Origin: Sphingomonas sp. HMP6
Lineage (GTDB): Bacteria; Pseudomonadota; Alphaproteobacteria; Sphingomonadales; Sphingomonadaceae
Assembly: GCF_013374095.1 (NCBI RefSeq)
Contig: NZ_AP022672.1
Coordinates: 2,355,501-2,419,500 of the forward strand
Direction of reading: 5' to 3'
DNA: 64,000 bases
The notes below the pieces were generated by a model. That model made no database searches. It saw only the letters and a program-made list of their open reading frames with translations, and was not told the DNA's origin. Position 1 is the stretch's first letter. Every line of letters starts with the position of its first letter. The translations under genes and the position numbers were made by a program. Shown here one piece after another: positions 17,067 to 26,580 of the stretch.

Positions 17067-18331
17067 ACGCGCTCTCCCTCAAAGCAGTCGTCGCTGGCGC
17101 GCTTGCCGATGTCGGCGTCGACGAAACGACCTTCCCGCCAACGCGGGGACGGCCGCGCGACACTGTCTGGTTCACGATGGAATCGGGCTTTGGCTTGCGC
17201 CGCTATGCCTCTGGCCGGAACGTCTACATCGTCCAGTCGCGCATGAATGGCAGGGTGCGAACGGTCACCATTGGTCCCGCGAGTGTGCTCACCCAGGCGA
17301 TGGCGGCGAGCGTAGCAAAGCGCGTCATCGCCCATGCGCTGGTGGGCAACGACCCGGCCGAGGACCGGAAACGCATCCGCAACGCGCCGGCCTTCGATGA
17401 CTTCGTCAAGGAGTATTGGGAGAAGTGCGAGTCATCCTGGAAACCGTCGACACGGCGATCATGGGGCCACTACCGCCGTATGTTGATCGATGGCGCGTTC
17501 CCCGACCGCTATATCGACGACATCATGCCGGGGGACATTGCGCGCTGGTTTGCGCGCGCGACAGACAGCTCCGGTCCTGGCGGCGCCAACGCGTGCGTCG
17601 ATATTTTGCGCACCATGTTCAATAAAGCCGAGCAATGGGGCTATCGCATCGAAAATACCAACCCCTGCACTGGCCAGCGCAAGAATCGCGCTCGCAGGTT
17701 CGAGCGTTATCTGACGCCGGAGCAAATGGCCGACGTCGGCAAGGTCCTCATCGCCGACCGCGACGGTGCCGACCGTTTGAAAAGCAGCTGCGCCACCGCC
17801 ATGTTGCTGTTGCTGCTTACCGGTTGCCGCCACAGCGAGATACTCAACCTTAAATGGCCCGATATCAACGGCCAGCGAATCCGGCTGAGCGACGCCAAGA
17901 AGGGTCGCCGCACCGTCTGGCTTGGCAGTGAGGCACGCGCCATGATCGATGCGATACCGCGCCATAACAAGATCGACTGCCTTTTCTGGAACTACAGCTA
18001 CCGCAGGCAGATCAAATGTGTTGGTAGCTATTGGAAGACGGTGCAGGCGCGTGTTGGCCTTTCAGGCTTGCGTGTCCATGACACGCGCCACACCTTTGCC
18101 AGCCACGCCGTCCAGCGCGCCGAGACGATCCCGATGGTTGGCCGGCTTCTCGGTCACGCCAAGATATCGTCGACGTTGCGTTATGCCCATCTCGACGACG
18201 CCCACGCGCTTGCCGCGTCGCAGCAGATCGCTGACGCCATCGAGAAGATGATGGACTCGGGAGAAGCGCCCGATTACCCTACCGCTAAGTATGATGCTTT
18301 GGACTGGAGTCACGGGCAGCCTGCGGAATGA
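17063..18331 (+). CDS. Tyrosine recombinase / integrase 2
   Basis: 422 residues from GTG at 17063, chosen because GTGA overlaps the stop of recombinase 1. Same family plan: an arm-type domain (SGFGLRRYASGRNVYIVQSR) and a catalytic domain with Arg in TGCRHSEIL (about 256), HDTRHTFASH (about 339), LLGHAKISST and Tyr in LRYAHL (about 373). All catalytic residues are kept. Clearly divergent from recombinase 1, so it is not a recent duplicate. Two overlapping recombinases recall multi-recombinase (RIT-like) elements, which normally have three. Its end overlaps the next toxin gene (ATGA at 18328-18331). Confidence 0.93.
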   Translation: MNALSLKAVVAGALADVGVDETTFPPTRGRPRDTVWFTMESGFGLRRYASGRNVYIVQSRMNGRVRTVTIGPASVLTQAMAASVAKRVIAHALVGNDPAEDRKRIRNAPAFDDFVKEYWEKCESSWKPSTRRSWGHYRRMLIDGAFPDRYIDDIMPGDIARWFARATDSSGPGGANACVDILRTMFNKAEQWGYRIENTNPCTGQRKNRARRFERYLTPEQMADVGKVLIADRDGADRLKSSCATAMLLLLLTGCRHSEILNLKWPDINGQRIRLSDAKKGRRTVWLGSEARAMIDAIPRHNKIDCLFWNYSYRRQIKCVGSYWKTVQARVGLSGLRVHDTRHTFASHAVQRAETIPMVGRLLGHAKISSTLRYAHLDDAHALAASQQIADAIEKMMDSGEAPDYPTAKYDALDWSHGQPAE

Positions 18332-18708
18332 CGCGTATCCTTATGAACCGCTGGTTCCAGCGGTTTGCCGCCAAGGAGCGTATCAGCACTGCGGCGCTAA
18401 TCGAGGCGATCGAGCGGGCCGACCGTGGTTTGATCGATGCCGACCTTGGCGGCGGTGTCATCAAGCAACGGGTGGCGCGACCGGGACAGGGACGGTCCGG
18501 CGGATACCGGACTCTGATCCTGTTCCGGGTCGGCCGTCGCGCGGTGTTTGCGTTCGGGTTCGCGAAAAGCGACCAGGCGAACATCGCGCCGGCCGATCTG
18601 GCGCTGCTAAAGGACACCGCCAGCATGACGCTGGCGCTGACCGAGGATGACATTGCCCGGCTTGTTGCAACGGGCCAACTGATCGAGGTGTTGAGCAATG
18701 ACGATTGA
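18328..18708 (+). CDS. RelE/HigB-like toxin coupled to the recombinases
   Basis: 126 residues. The central region GRSGGYRTLILFRVGRRAVFAFGFAKS matches the RelE-superfamily group represented by HigB2/YgjN-like toxins, predicted ribosome-dependent RNases. The ATG overlaps the recombinase 2 stop and the 3' end overlaps the antitoxin by 11 bases, so the four genes form a translationally linked chain. The likely role is post-segregational stabilisation of the integrated element; this is inference. Confidence 0.75.
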   Translation: MTRILMNRWFQRFAAKERISTAALIEAIERADRGLIDADLGGGVIKQRVARPGQGRSGGYRTLILFRVGRRAVFAFGFAKSDQANIAPADLALLKDTASMTLALTEDDIARLVATGQLIEVLSNDD

Positions 18709-19024
18709 AAAGCCAGCATACCGAAGCGAGATCGCTGGCGCCGTCCATGAAATGGTCGCCGGGTTCGCCAGCGTAGGCGTGGTGTCGAAGACGACGCTGC
18801 GCCACTTCGACGAGGCTTGCCTGATCCAGGCCGACCCACTGGCGCCAGAGGAAATCCGCGCGCTGCGCGAGCGCGAGGCGGTGTCGCAGCCGGTGTTTGC
18901 GGCTTACCTCAATGTGTCACGAAATTTGGTGTCGGATTGGGAGCGCGGCAAGAAGCGGCCGGGCGGACCGGCACTCCGACTGCTGTCGATTGTGCAACGT
19001 AGTGGGCTAGCGGCGATCGCTTAA
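18698..19024 (+). CDS. XRE-family antitoxin
   Basis: 108 residues with a helix-turn-helix in the C-terminal half (EEIRALREREAVSQPVFAAY, then SRNLVSDWERGKKRPGGPALRLL). This MqsA/HigA2-like arrangement follows the toxin gene. It presumably neutralises the upstream toxin and represses the operon; since the operon includes both recombinases, antitoxin binding could also control integration. No gene lies in the following 172 bp. Confidence 0.78.
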   Translation: MTIEKPAYRSEIAGAVHEMVAGFASVGVVSKTTLRHFDEACLIQADPLAPEEIRALREREAVSQPVFAAYLNVSRNLVSDWERGKKRPGGPALRLLSIVQRSGLAAIA

Positions 19025-19196
19025 ATTTCGGTTCTGCGCCTTCGTTTGATCCGTTCGCGACACACGGAGCCGCATTTACTATGGCAGCATTGCCTTACGG
19101 CAGACCGGGCGTCGGGCTAAGCCAGTTCTGTGCTGACAACGTCGCCGCCATGTATGGGTTCAAAATCTATTTAATGTCGTACGGGATATCAGCTTA

Positions 19197-20624
19197 TTAC
19201 GAAGATGGATTATTCGGCATATTTCCATCGCTCTCAATTTCTTGAATTATCATTGTGAACGATGATATTACCGTATTAGTCCCACAGTAAGTAACCATCT
19301 GTCCATCTTCAAAATAGTGTTGGCTTAGGGGGCCGAAGCACTCCCTTGGTAGAGAGCGCACCGCCTTTGGATTGTGGAATACTTGTAATTCATCGGCCCA
19401 TCCCTCTGAGTAGCCTTCCTTACCAACCTCCTCCGTGAATCGGGTGCCCTCGGATGCATTTGGGTCCGGGTTATATCGGATGCCAGTGCGAATATAATGA
19501 TGCTTTGCAGGTGCGTAGCCGGCAAGGACCCCAATACGGTCGAATTTGGCCAGGGTCCCGGCGTTCGAGAATATTACCGCTGATACGTTCTCTGAATCCG
19601 GTAAGCTAAAGAACCCCGACTCAATCGTCTTGCCCTTGAAGGTATGGCTGGCCAAGTCGCGGTTCGTAATAACGAGCTGGCCATCAACCATCTCCCAGTC
19701 GGCAGTGAAACCGTAAAGGTAGGCCCAAATCGCCGACTGCGTATAGGTCATCGAACCGAGATCACCATCAGAGGCTGGTTTGTGAAAATCTGCCACGGCG
19801 ATAACAAATGGCAATCCGCTGGCTCCCTCCTCATCCCAATATGCTTTACCCGAAGCAGACCGCCGTTTTAGTTTGTTTGTCAGCGAGTTCCCATATTTTA
19901 TCGGCATGTAATCTGCGAGAAAGGCAGTTATCTCTTCGGGTGTTTTCGGGTTCGGATGATCCGCCAGAACACCATCCTTCGAAGGCGCAACCGTTGTGGC
20001 CTCAACAGCAAACGCAACTCCGGGCGCGCTCACAAGAAAATCCGGCGCTTCGCCATGGGCGACATCATAGCCGCCCTCTCGAAAGGTAGCCCAAAGATAA
20101 AGTTCCCAAAGTCGCTGATCAAATTGATGCCGCTGAAACTCCCTCACGAAATGCGGATCCGCCGCCGTCAGCCAAGGCCCAATCTCGCGTAACACCGCGC
20201 GAGCAGGCGCCCTCCCTGACCGTTCAATCAATTCGATGAAGTAGGGGTGCAACTGATCAGGCCGTGTTCCCGGAATGGGCGTTAGGAGATCGACGGGAGC
20301 ATTGGTTTCGTCACCTTGAATTCCGAGTTCGGCCAAATCAGCTAGTCTGCTCACCTCCGCGATTTTAACGCGTAGACCAGCCTCGGCCCGACGTTCGCTG
20401 ACGATACTTACATCGAGGTGGACGCCTCGAAACCTGCCAAGCCTATCGCGCACCATTAGTGCCCAACCGAAATCGTCGTCAACGCGATCGCGGAATACGA
20501 CACCGATGACATTTTCATCAAGATCGGACCAGTAGGAGAGCTCGTCGGCCACCAATTCAGTCGGCGACATGCGCGTTCCGATCGCGAATAGATCAAATCT
20601 GGCCGGACTTAATCTTTTCGTCAT
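19197..20624 (-). CDS. Unknown 475-residue protein with a possible PD-(D/E)XK-like core
   Basis: I do not recognise a named family. Seen: a conserved-looking N-terminal domain (about 1-130), then a stretch that could be a restriction-endonuclease fold: E174 in RLWELYLWATF, P194-D195 in APDFLVSAPG, and E208-A-T210 in AFAVEATT. The last position is normally lysine, so activity is doubtful. The C-terminal half is large and has no obvious motif. It is the last gene of a three-gene minus-strand set with a HEPN-like protein and a GHKL-nuclease protein, within a defence-rich element. The ATG at 20624 has only a weak ribosome site. Confidence 0.6.
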   Translation of the reverse strand: MTKRLSPARFDLFAIGTRMSPTELVADELSYWSDLDENVIGVVFRDRVDDDFGWALMVRDRLGRFRGVHLDVSIVSERRAEAGLRVKIAEVSRLADLAELGIQGDETNAPVDLLTPIPGTRPDQLHPYFIELIERSGRAPARAVLREIGPWLTAADPHFVREFQRHQFDQRLWELYLWATFREGGYDVAHGEAPDFLVSAPGVAFAVEATTVAPSKDGVLADHPNPKTPEEITAFLADYMPIKYGNSLTNKLKRRSASGKAYWDEEGASGLPFVIAVADFHKPASDGDLGSMTYTQSAIWAYLYGFTADWEMVDGQLVITNRDLASHTFKGKTIESGFFSLPDSENVSAVIFSNAGTLAKFDRIGVLAGYAPAKHHYIRTGIRYNPDPNASEGTRFTEEVGKEGYSEGWADELQVFHNPKAVRSLPRECFGPLSQHYFEDGQMVTYCGTNTVISSFTMIIQEIESDGNMPNNPSS

Positions 20625-20666
20625 ATGGTTTTTACTTCTATCCGCACGGAGGGAGTTTAACTACCA

Positions 20667-21257
20667 TTAGCCGACCCGAAATTGCGGCTTGGCCAATATG
20701 CGTACGGCGAGGCCAATCGCGAACCAGCCATCTTGCTTTATCAGCGAACTTGAATTGATACCGGTCTGTATGGCCCGCCGGTCGATATTTTGGTTATCTT
20801 GGACCGTGCGGAAGTGGCTCAGCGGGTTCCGCAGACTCATCAGCTTTTCAAGGTCGCCGGCATCCTGACTCGAGACCATATTCCGATCCTGGCAGCGCTT
20901 TAATGTATCCCTGAAGGCGATTCGGGCCGGTAGATCATCAGTCATCAGACCAGCATGGAGAAAGGCGGCGAGCAGGTTTTCTACGAGGGACTGGCAGAGA
21001 AGGATGGTGGCGGCGAAGTTGCCTTGAACGAACGACGACCGCGCTTCTTCCCAGGCGTTCAGAGTCGCAACCCCACCGAAAACCATCGACCCTTGAGGAC
21101 CGAGCCCGCCGCCCAGGTCCGCGAGATGGCGGTACCGCGTGATTTTTCCGAGTAAATCATCATGCAGCTCGGCCAGCAAATGCCTCACCGCATCGAGATC
21201 GGAGATACCAGAAAGCAGGTCGGCCTGCGTGTTGTGGTCCTCCTCATTTAGGATCAC
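20667..21257 (-). CDS. HEPN-like helical protein
   Basis: 196 residues starting with GTG (no ATG fits), mostly helical. R143-N-P-L-S-H148 matches the R-X4-6-H motif of HEPN ribonucleases, in the expected place after a run of helices (ATILLCQSLVENLLAAFLHA). HEPN proteins act as RNases in toxin and antiphage systems, or as inactive scaffolds. The gene lies 27 bp after the GHKL gene and 42 bp before the 475-residue gene, all on one strand, so an operon is likely. The HEPN assignment rests on the motif and helical content only. Confidence 0.6.
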   Translation of the reverse strand: MILNEEDHNTQADLLSGISDLDAVRHLLAELHDDLLGKITRYRHLADLGGGLGPQGSMVFGGVATLNAWEEARSSFVQGNFAATILLCQSLVENLLAAFLHAGLMTDDLPARIAFRDTLKRCQDRNMVSSQDAGDLEKLMSLRNPLSHFRTVQDNQNIDRRAIQTGINSSSLIKQDGWFAIGLAVRILAKPQFRVG

Positions 21258-21284
21258 TTTAGCCCTCTGGTCAGCATGTTCCGG

Positions 21285-23261
21285 CTAGCCATTTAGACCG
21301 AGGCGCGTGAAGAAGGCCGAATTGCGCGCCTTGGCATCTTTCAGGAGTTTGGAAAACGGCACTATTTCGACGAAAGCCTTCGGATTGTCGGTATAGCCAA
21401 ACATGCCCTCATTGTCGGGTGTTGGTTGCAGCGGCAGGCCAATCAATTGCTTCCTCAGGCCCTCAGTCAGGTCGGCGACGATATAGCAGTCGAAGGATGT
21501 CCGCTCCCCGACGTTCGAAATGACCCGTCCGCTCTTGTCCCGAAAGGTTTTCGAAGATTTTATCAGGTTCACATACCGAAGTGCCTGTCGAATGGGATCT
21601 TCGTTCGGATAGGCTTCAAGGCCGGGGCGCTTGAATTCCACCAGCACCACCTTGTCGCCTGACTGCTCACCCTCGCGCCACGCAAGGCAACTATCATAGA
21701 GAAACGCTAAGTCGGGCCGTTCTTGGCTCCCAGTATTTAGAAATGACCTCGCCTCCTTGTCGGAGGCGAAGAAATTGAAAAACGCTAGACGGTCATCCAA
21801 TAACCAAAGATTGTGGTCATCTATTTCTGCAACTTGTGACGAATCGATTCTCATAGGGCATATCAATGCATGGACAGCATCCTCAAGATGGTGCCTGCGC
21901 TTCTCGGGATCTTCGTAGGCGGTCAGAGCATCGAGGAAATCTAGGATCGCTTTTCGTTTACTGACGTATTCAGCCAACGCTCCCTTTTTTTCATCATCGA
22001 CGTAGCGCATGTATTCGTCGACCTTCCCCTGAATTTCCTGCTCATGGCTGGGTGGAGATGAAATTTCATCAGACAGTCGCCGGAACTCACGTTGCCGGCG
22101 ATACCGCCGCCGGCTCATCGAGACGAAGATTTCCTCTTGCTTTCCCACACTATTGAGCGGCAGCGCTTCAACGAATGTATCTATCTCATTGTTTATAAAC
22201 AGGAACTGCGGGTTTTCTCGAACAAGCGCCTGCGTGTTGCGAACCATTTCCGCCCGTGAGACTGAAATATAGTCTTTCAGGTAGTCCCGAACGCTGGCTG
22301 CCACTCCCCGGCGAATCAAAATTTCCTCACTGGAGGAAAAGGTGAAACCATCACGTTCTTGGTTCACGTTTTCGTCGAGATATGTGCCAGAGGCACAGCC
22401 GATGTAGATAGACTCGCCATCGAGACTTCGCAGTCCGATTTGGTCGTCTATACATTGTTCCGTGACGCTTCGCTCATGGGCACACAAGAACACCCAATTA
22501 TAACTTTGGCCCCTCGGCCTGATTTCCTTGTTACATTTCATGTGCCGAACGGTGATTGTGATCTCACTTCCGTCGTCTAGCTTTATCGGCACGTTTGAGA
22601 CCGCTGTGTCGACGATCTTTTCTTTGAAATAAGTCAGAAGGTCGAACGCTTCGTCGCCGTCAATAAGTTCGGCGCTTGGACAGGCGCCGGACGCCATGAT
22701 GGGCAAAAAATGCGCGATCAGCCGTTGGGCCAGCGTTTCCGGCTTGGAAGGACATCGACTTTTGTATTCGCTCCGGAACTGGCCGAGCGTGATGATGGTA
22801 TGAGGCCCGCTCGCGCCATTAGCAGCGCCGTTAAGTTCGTTGCGCAGTTGGTTACTCTCGTCGAGCACGAAATCGAACGAGCGCCGCAGAAACTTGCCGC
22901 TGTCGAAATAGACGCTTTCGATCTTCGCGCCGCCGAATACGCGCAGCCAAGAAAGGCGGCCGACCCCTTTGCCGCCAAGACCAATTTTCTGCCGGCTGTC
23001 AGGCGTACGGAAGGACCGATAATTATCATCGGTGAAACCTATGCCATTGTCCTCGATCTTGAAGCCGACCACGTCGCTACCATCGCGGATTATGGTGATT
23101 TGTATGCGCCCTTTACCTGGAGCCTCATCGCCAAAACGGAGATTGACAGCATGTAGAGCGTTGCTGAACGCCTCCATTAGGGGCAGTAGCGCGTTCGTCT
23201 CCGACGGTTTCAGCGGCAGGCGGTTCACCCGTCCTACGATATCGCTTACAAGATCAGCCAT
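21285..23261 (-). CDS. GHKL ATPase fused to a C-terminal PD-(D/E)XK-like domain
   Basis: 658 residues from ATG at 23261, preferred over an upstream GTG because a GAGGGG site fits. The N-terminal ATP-binding domain has the N box EAFSNALHAV (about 30-39), G1 box DNGIGF (about 71-76) and G2 box GGKGVGR (about 95). The middle is charged and helical. The C-terminal region has D in RPDLAFLYD (about 512) and VLVEFKRPG (about 537), the D...E-X-K pattern of restriction-like nucleases. Such ATPase-plus-nuclease chains occur in antiphage systems (gyrase/Hsp90/MORC-type clamps). It leads a three-gene set. No confident match to a named defence system is made. Confidence 0.78.
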   Translation of the reverse strand: MADLVSDIVGRVNRLPLKPSETNALLPLMEAFSNALHAVNLRFGDEAPGKGRIQITIIRDGSDVVGFKIEDNGIGFTDDNYRSFRTPDSRQKIGLGGKGVGRLSWLRVFGGAKIESVYFDSGKFLRRSFDFVLDESNQLRNELNGAANGASGPHTIITLGQFRSEYKSRCPSKPETLAQRLIAHFLPIMASGACPSAELIDGDEAFDLLTYFKEKIVDTAVSNVPIKLDDGSEITITVRHMKCNKEIRPRGQSYNWVFLCAHERSVTEQCIDDQIGLRSLDGESIYIGCASGTYLDENVNQERDGFTFSSSEEILIRRGVAASVRDYLKDYISVSRAEMVRNTQALVRENPQFLFINNEIDTFVEALPLNSVGKQEEIFVSMSRRRYRRQREFRRLSDEISSPPSHEQEIQGKVDEYMRYVDDEKKGALAEYVSKRKAILDFLDALTAYEDPEKRRHHLEDAVHALICPMRIDSSQVAEIDDHNLWLLDDRLAFFNFFASDKEARSFLNTGSQERPDLAFLYDSCLAWREGEQSGDKVVLVEFKRPGLEAYPNEDPIRQALRYVNLIKSSKTFRDKSGRVISNVGERTSFDCYIVADLTEGLRKQLIGLPLQPTPDNEGMFGYTDNPKAFVEIVPFSKLLKDAKARNSAFFTRLGLNG

Positions 23262-23482
23262 TGTTCCCCTCAATGCCACAGGTTGTACAAGATATAAACC
23301 GGGTCAACTGCGGCATTCCCGTTTTGAGCGCTCCTTCCGAGAAGCCCACCTCTCGCACCATTACAGTACTCTTCCTGCGTGCGTCGCTTCAAAGATGGCT
23401 TCCTAAGGTATCATTCTGTCTATTTAGGCATGCCAGATGCTAAGTTATCGCGTAGAGGTGACACATGATCGTCTCCGCCAGC

Positions 23483-26400
23483 CTATAGGCTGGAATGCGC
23501 CGCACGTAATGATTCCCAGAGCTGGCCAGGCCCGAGAAGCACATCTTTCAATCCCGCCCGCACCTTTTCGCTATCAAGCGCCTGTTTGCTCATCGTCGTA
23601 TGCGCGGCGAAAGCCCCGATGATGGCCTCCATCAGTTCATTCGCCAAGGTTGGCGAGTTTGAAAACTGTGCCTTGCTGTTGTTCGTTGCCTGCATGATCA
23701 GCTCCTGCGATTCCAGGAGCTTGCCCTTGAGGACGTTGTTCACATAGACGAGCTTGTCGTTGTCGCTCAGCTCGCCTTCGAACAGGTCGTTCACGCGGGA
23801 GACGATTTCCGAGAGCAGGGCACTTTCCTTTTCCTGCACCGCGCCCGAGCCGAGTTCGGTTAGCGGCGCCAACAGGGGCTTCTCCCCGCCGCCTAGGGCG
23901 AAGGGCTGCTGCCCAAGGTCCTTCACCGTATAATGTGTCAGAACAATCCGCGACAGATCGAGCTCGGTCCGCTGCCGTCCGAAATCGAGCAGCGGCAGCA
24001 GCCGCCGGAAGAAGATGAACCGCTTCTCGATTGCCGTGCTGCCATAGTCGAAGATCTGCGACAGGAAGCTGTAGGCTCGCTGAAACGCGCCGATATCGTT
24101 CTTGAACAGCGCCAGGGCATCGAGCACCTGCTTTGCGTCGGCATCGCCGCCAGCAAGCTGGGCAACGGACTCGGCATGGCTTTTCAGCAGCCGGTCCGCC
24201 ACCGGCTCGATCGCCGCGAACAGTTCGCTTTGCTTGGCGTTCGGGTCCATCTCGACCGCGACAACCCGATCAATTTCATTGTCGTCATAATGGCCATAGG
24301 CGTCGAGCTTGGCGCGCAGATCATAGACCAGGTTAGGGTCAGTGACCCCGGCAAGCTCGGCCGTATCGAAATATGCCCGGAACGCCGTCAGGATTTCGTC
24401 GGCGCTGTTGACGAAATCGAGCACATAAGTGGTGTCTTTGCCCGGATGAGCGCGGTTTAGGCGCGACAGCGTTTGCACCGCCTGGATGCCCGCCAGGCGT
24501 CGATCGATGTACATCCCGCACAGCAGCGGCTGATCGAAGCCGGTCTGAAATTTGTTGGCGACCAGCAGCAGTTGGAATTCATCGCCCTTGAACGCCTCAC
24601 GAATGTCGCGGCCTTTCAGGCCCGCGTTCAGTGAGGCGCTCTTCTCGGTGAATGGCTCAGGCCCAGACTCGCCATCGTTGACCTCGCCCGAGAACGCCAC
24701 AAGCGTCCCCATCGCATAGCCGCGGCTCTTGATGTATTTCTCGACGGCAATCTGCCACCGCACCGCCTCGACCCGGCTGCCGAGCACAACCATTGCCTTG
24801 GCCTTGCCATCGAGCAGTGGCGCCACCGTCGATCGGAAATGCTCCACAACAATCTCGACCTTTTGCGAGATGTTATAGTCGTGCAGTCGCACCCAACGCA
24901 TGATGCCCTTCAGTGCCGCCGACTTTTCAACGGTCGTCTCGTCCAGCTCCGCGCCGTCGTGCGCCAATTTGAACGCCAGCTTGTAGGGCGTGTAGTTCTT
25001 CAGCACATCGAGGATGAAGCCCTCCTCGATCGCCTGTCGCATCGAGTAGACATGGAACGGCGCCGGCAGATTGTCTGGCCCTGCTGGCAGGTCCGGCTTT
25101 GGTAGCCGCCCGAACAGTTCCAGCGTCTTGGCCTTCGGCGTCGCCGTGAACGCCACATAGGTAATGCCGCTGTCTGCTGCACGCGCCGCCATCTGCGCCG
25201 CCAGAATGTCTTCGGTTAAAACCTCGCCGCCGTCCGCCAGTTCGGCCAGTTCCTCGGGCGACAGCACTTCCTTCAGCTTGGCGGCCGCCTCGCCGGTCTG
25301 CGAACTATGCGCTTCGTCGGCGATCACCGCGAAGCGCTTGCCCTGCGCCGCTGCCAATTCGCGCACCGCCGCCAAGGCGAACGGAAACGTCTGGATCGTG
25401 CAGACGATGATCTTCTTCCCCGCCGCCAGCGCATCGGCAAGCTGCTGGCTCTTGGCGGACCCGTCCGACTTGATCACCTCCACCACGCCTTGGGTGCGTT
25501 GGAAATCGCTCAACGCCTCCTGCAACTGCGCATCGATGACATTGCGGTCCGACACAACAATGACGCTGCCAAACATCTTGGTGTCGGCGGCGTCGTGCAG
25601 ATCAGCGAGGAAATGCGCCGTCCAGGCGATCGAGTTGGTTTTACCAGAGCCCGCCGAATGCTGGATCAGATAATGCCCGCCCGCACCTTCGGCCAGCACC
25701 GCCGCACGCAGCGCCCGCGTCGCATCGAGCTGATGATAGCGCGGGAAAATCGTCGACACCGGCGCCTTCTTCGCGCCCGTCCGGACGATCAGATAGCGGC
25801 CGATGATTTCCAGCCATTGGTCACGCTGCCAGACTTCCTCCCACAGATACGCCGTCCGATGTCCGCCGGGGTTGGGCGGGTTGCCGGCGCCGCCGCCATC
25901 GCCCTTGTTAAAGGGCAGGAAGATCGTCTCCTTGCCCGCCAGCCTGGTCGTCATGTGCGCTTCACGATTGCTCACCGCGAAATGCACCAGCGCGCCACCG
26001 GGGAAGCTCAGCAGCGGCTCGGCCATCCCGCCCTTGGGCTTGGGGTGGCGATCAAAGCGATACTGGTCGATGGCATCGGCAACCGACTGGGTAAAATCGG
26101 TCTTCAACTCGCACGTGCCGACCGGAATGCCGTTGAGGAACAGCCCCAGATCGATGCTGTTTTCATTCGCTGTCGAATAATGCAACTGCCGCACCACCCG
26201 CAGCCGGTTGGCGGCGTAGCGCGCCAAAATGGCGGCATTGGTCCCGAACGCCGGCCGGAACTGCGCAAGCAGGATCGCGCCCTTTACGCCCATCATCTCG
26301 ACACCGTAGCGCAGCACCGTCAGCACCCCGAGCGCATCGCATTGCACCCGCACCCGCTCGGCCAGCTTCGCCGCCGCATCGGCACCATATCGGCCAGTCA

Positions 26401-26572
26401 ATCCCGCCCAGGCATCGGGCTGGCTCGCCTCCACCCATGCCGCCAGATCGGGCGTGTAAATCGCCCGCAACCGGTCATAGCGCGCCCAAGCATCGGCTTC
26501 ATACAACCAGCCATGCGCCGCCAGATGCGCGCAGATTTCGTCTTCGAAGCTGATTTCCTTGTGGACGCTCAT
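23483..26572 (-). CDS. hsdR: Type I restriction enzyme, motor/nuclease subunit HsdR
   Basis: 1029 residues from ATG at 26572 (MSVHKEISFEDEI); the longer frame upstream is not coding. The nuclease domain has the E-X-K motif in VGTCELKTDF (about 154). Helicase motifs follow: Walker A HSAGSGKT (about 306), DEAHSSQTG (about 417), TATPKAK, and the later GFDQPLLCGMYIDRR. It translocates DNA and cuts when HsdM/HsdS meet unmodified sites. It is the last gene of the locus, only eight bases after mrr. The first 17 bases of this gene are repeated at 28230-28246, where hsdR probably began before the mrr module was inserted. Confidence 0.95.
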   Translation of the reverse strand: MSVHKEISFEDEICAHLAAHGWLYEADAWARYDRLRAIYTPDLAAWVEASQPDAWAGLTGRYGADAAAKLAERVRVQCDALGVLTVLRYGVEMMGVKGAILLAQFRPAFGTNAAILARYAANRLRVVRQLHYSTANENSIDLGLFLNGIPVGTCELKTDFTQSVADAIDQYRFDRHPKPKGGMAEPLLSFPGGALVHFAVSNREAHMTTRLAGKETIFLPFNKGDGGGAGNPPNPGGHRTAYLWEEVWQRDQWLEIIGRYLIVRTGAKKAPVSTIFPRYHQLDATRALRAAVLAEGAGGHYLIQHSAGSGKTNSIAWTAHFLADLHDAADTKMFGSVIVVSDRNVIDAQLQEALSDFQRTQGVVEVIKSDGSAKSQQLADALAAGKKIIVCTIQTFPFALAAVRELAAAQGKRFAVIADEAHSSQTGEAAAKLKEVLSPEELAELADGGEVLTEDILAAQMAARAADSGITYVAFTATPKAKTLELFGRLPKPDLPAGPDNLPAPFHVYSMRQAIEEGFILDVLKNYTPYKLAFKLAHDGAELDETTVEKSAALKGIMRWVRLHDYNISQKVEIVVEHFRSTVAPLLDGKAKAMVVLGSRVEAVRWQIAVEKYIKSRGYAMGTLVAFSGEVNDGESGPEPFTEKSASLNAGLKGRDIREAFKGDEFQLLLVANKFQTGFDQPLLCGMYIDRRLAGIQAVQTLSRLNRAHPGKDTTYVLDFVNSADEILTAFRAYFDTAELAGVTDPNLVYDLRAKLDAYGHYDDNEIDRVVAVEMDPNAKQSELFAAIEPVADRLLKSHAESVAQLAGGDADAKQVLDALALFKNDIGAFQRAYSFLSQIFDYGSTAIEKRFIFFRRLLPLLDFGRQRTELDLSRIVLTHYTVKDLGQQPFALGGGEKPLLAPLTELGSGAVQEKESALLSEIVSRVNDLFEGELSDNDKLVYVNNVLKGKLLESQELIMQATNNSKAQFSNSPTLANELMEAIIGAFAAHTTMSKQALDSEKVRAGLKDVLLGPGQLWESLRAAHSSL
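26556..26572 (-). repeat. 17-bp direct repeat at the hsdR start (copy A)
   Basis: On the minus strand ATGAGCGTCCACAAGGA, the first codons of hsdR. The identical 17 bases occur 1674 bp upstream at 28230-28246. The pair flanks mrr and the 179-residue gene. Confidence 0.85.
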
Positions 26573-26580
26573 GCTGCGCC

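Noticed and set aside
22359..22580. Plus-strand frame within the GHKL gene
   Set aside because: Antisense shadow of a gene with clear ATPase motifs.
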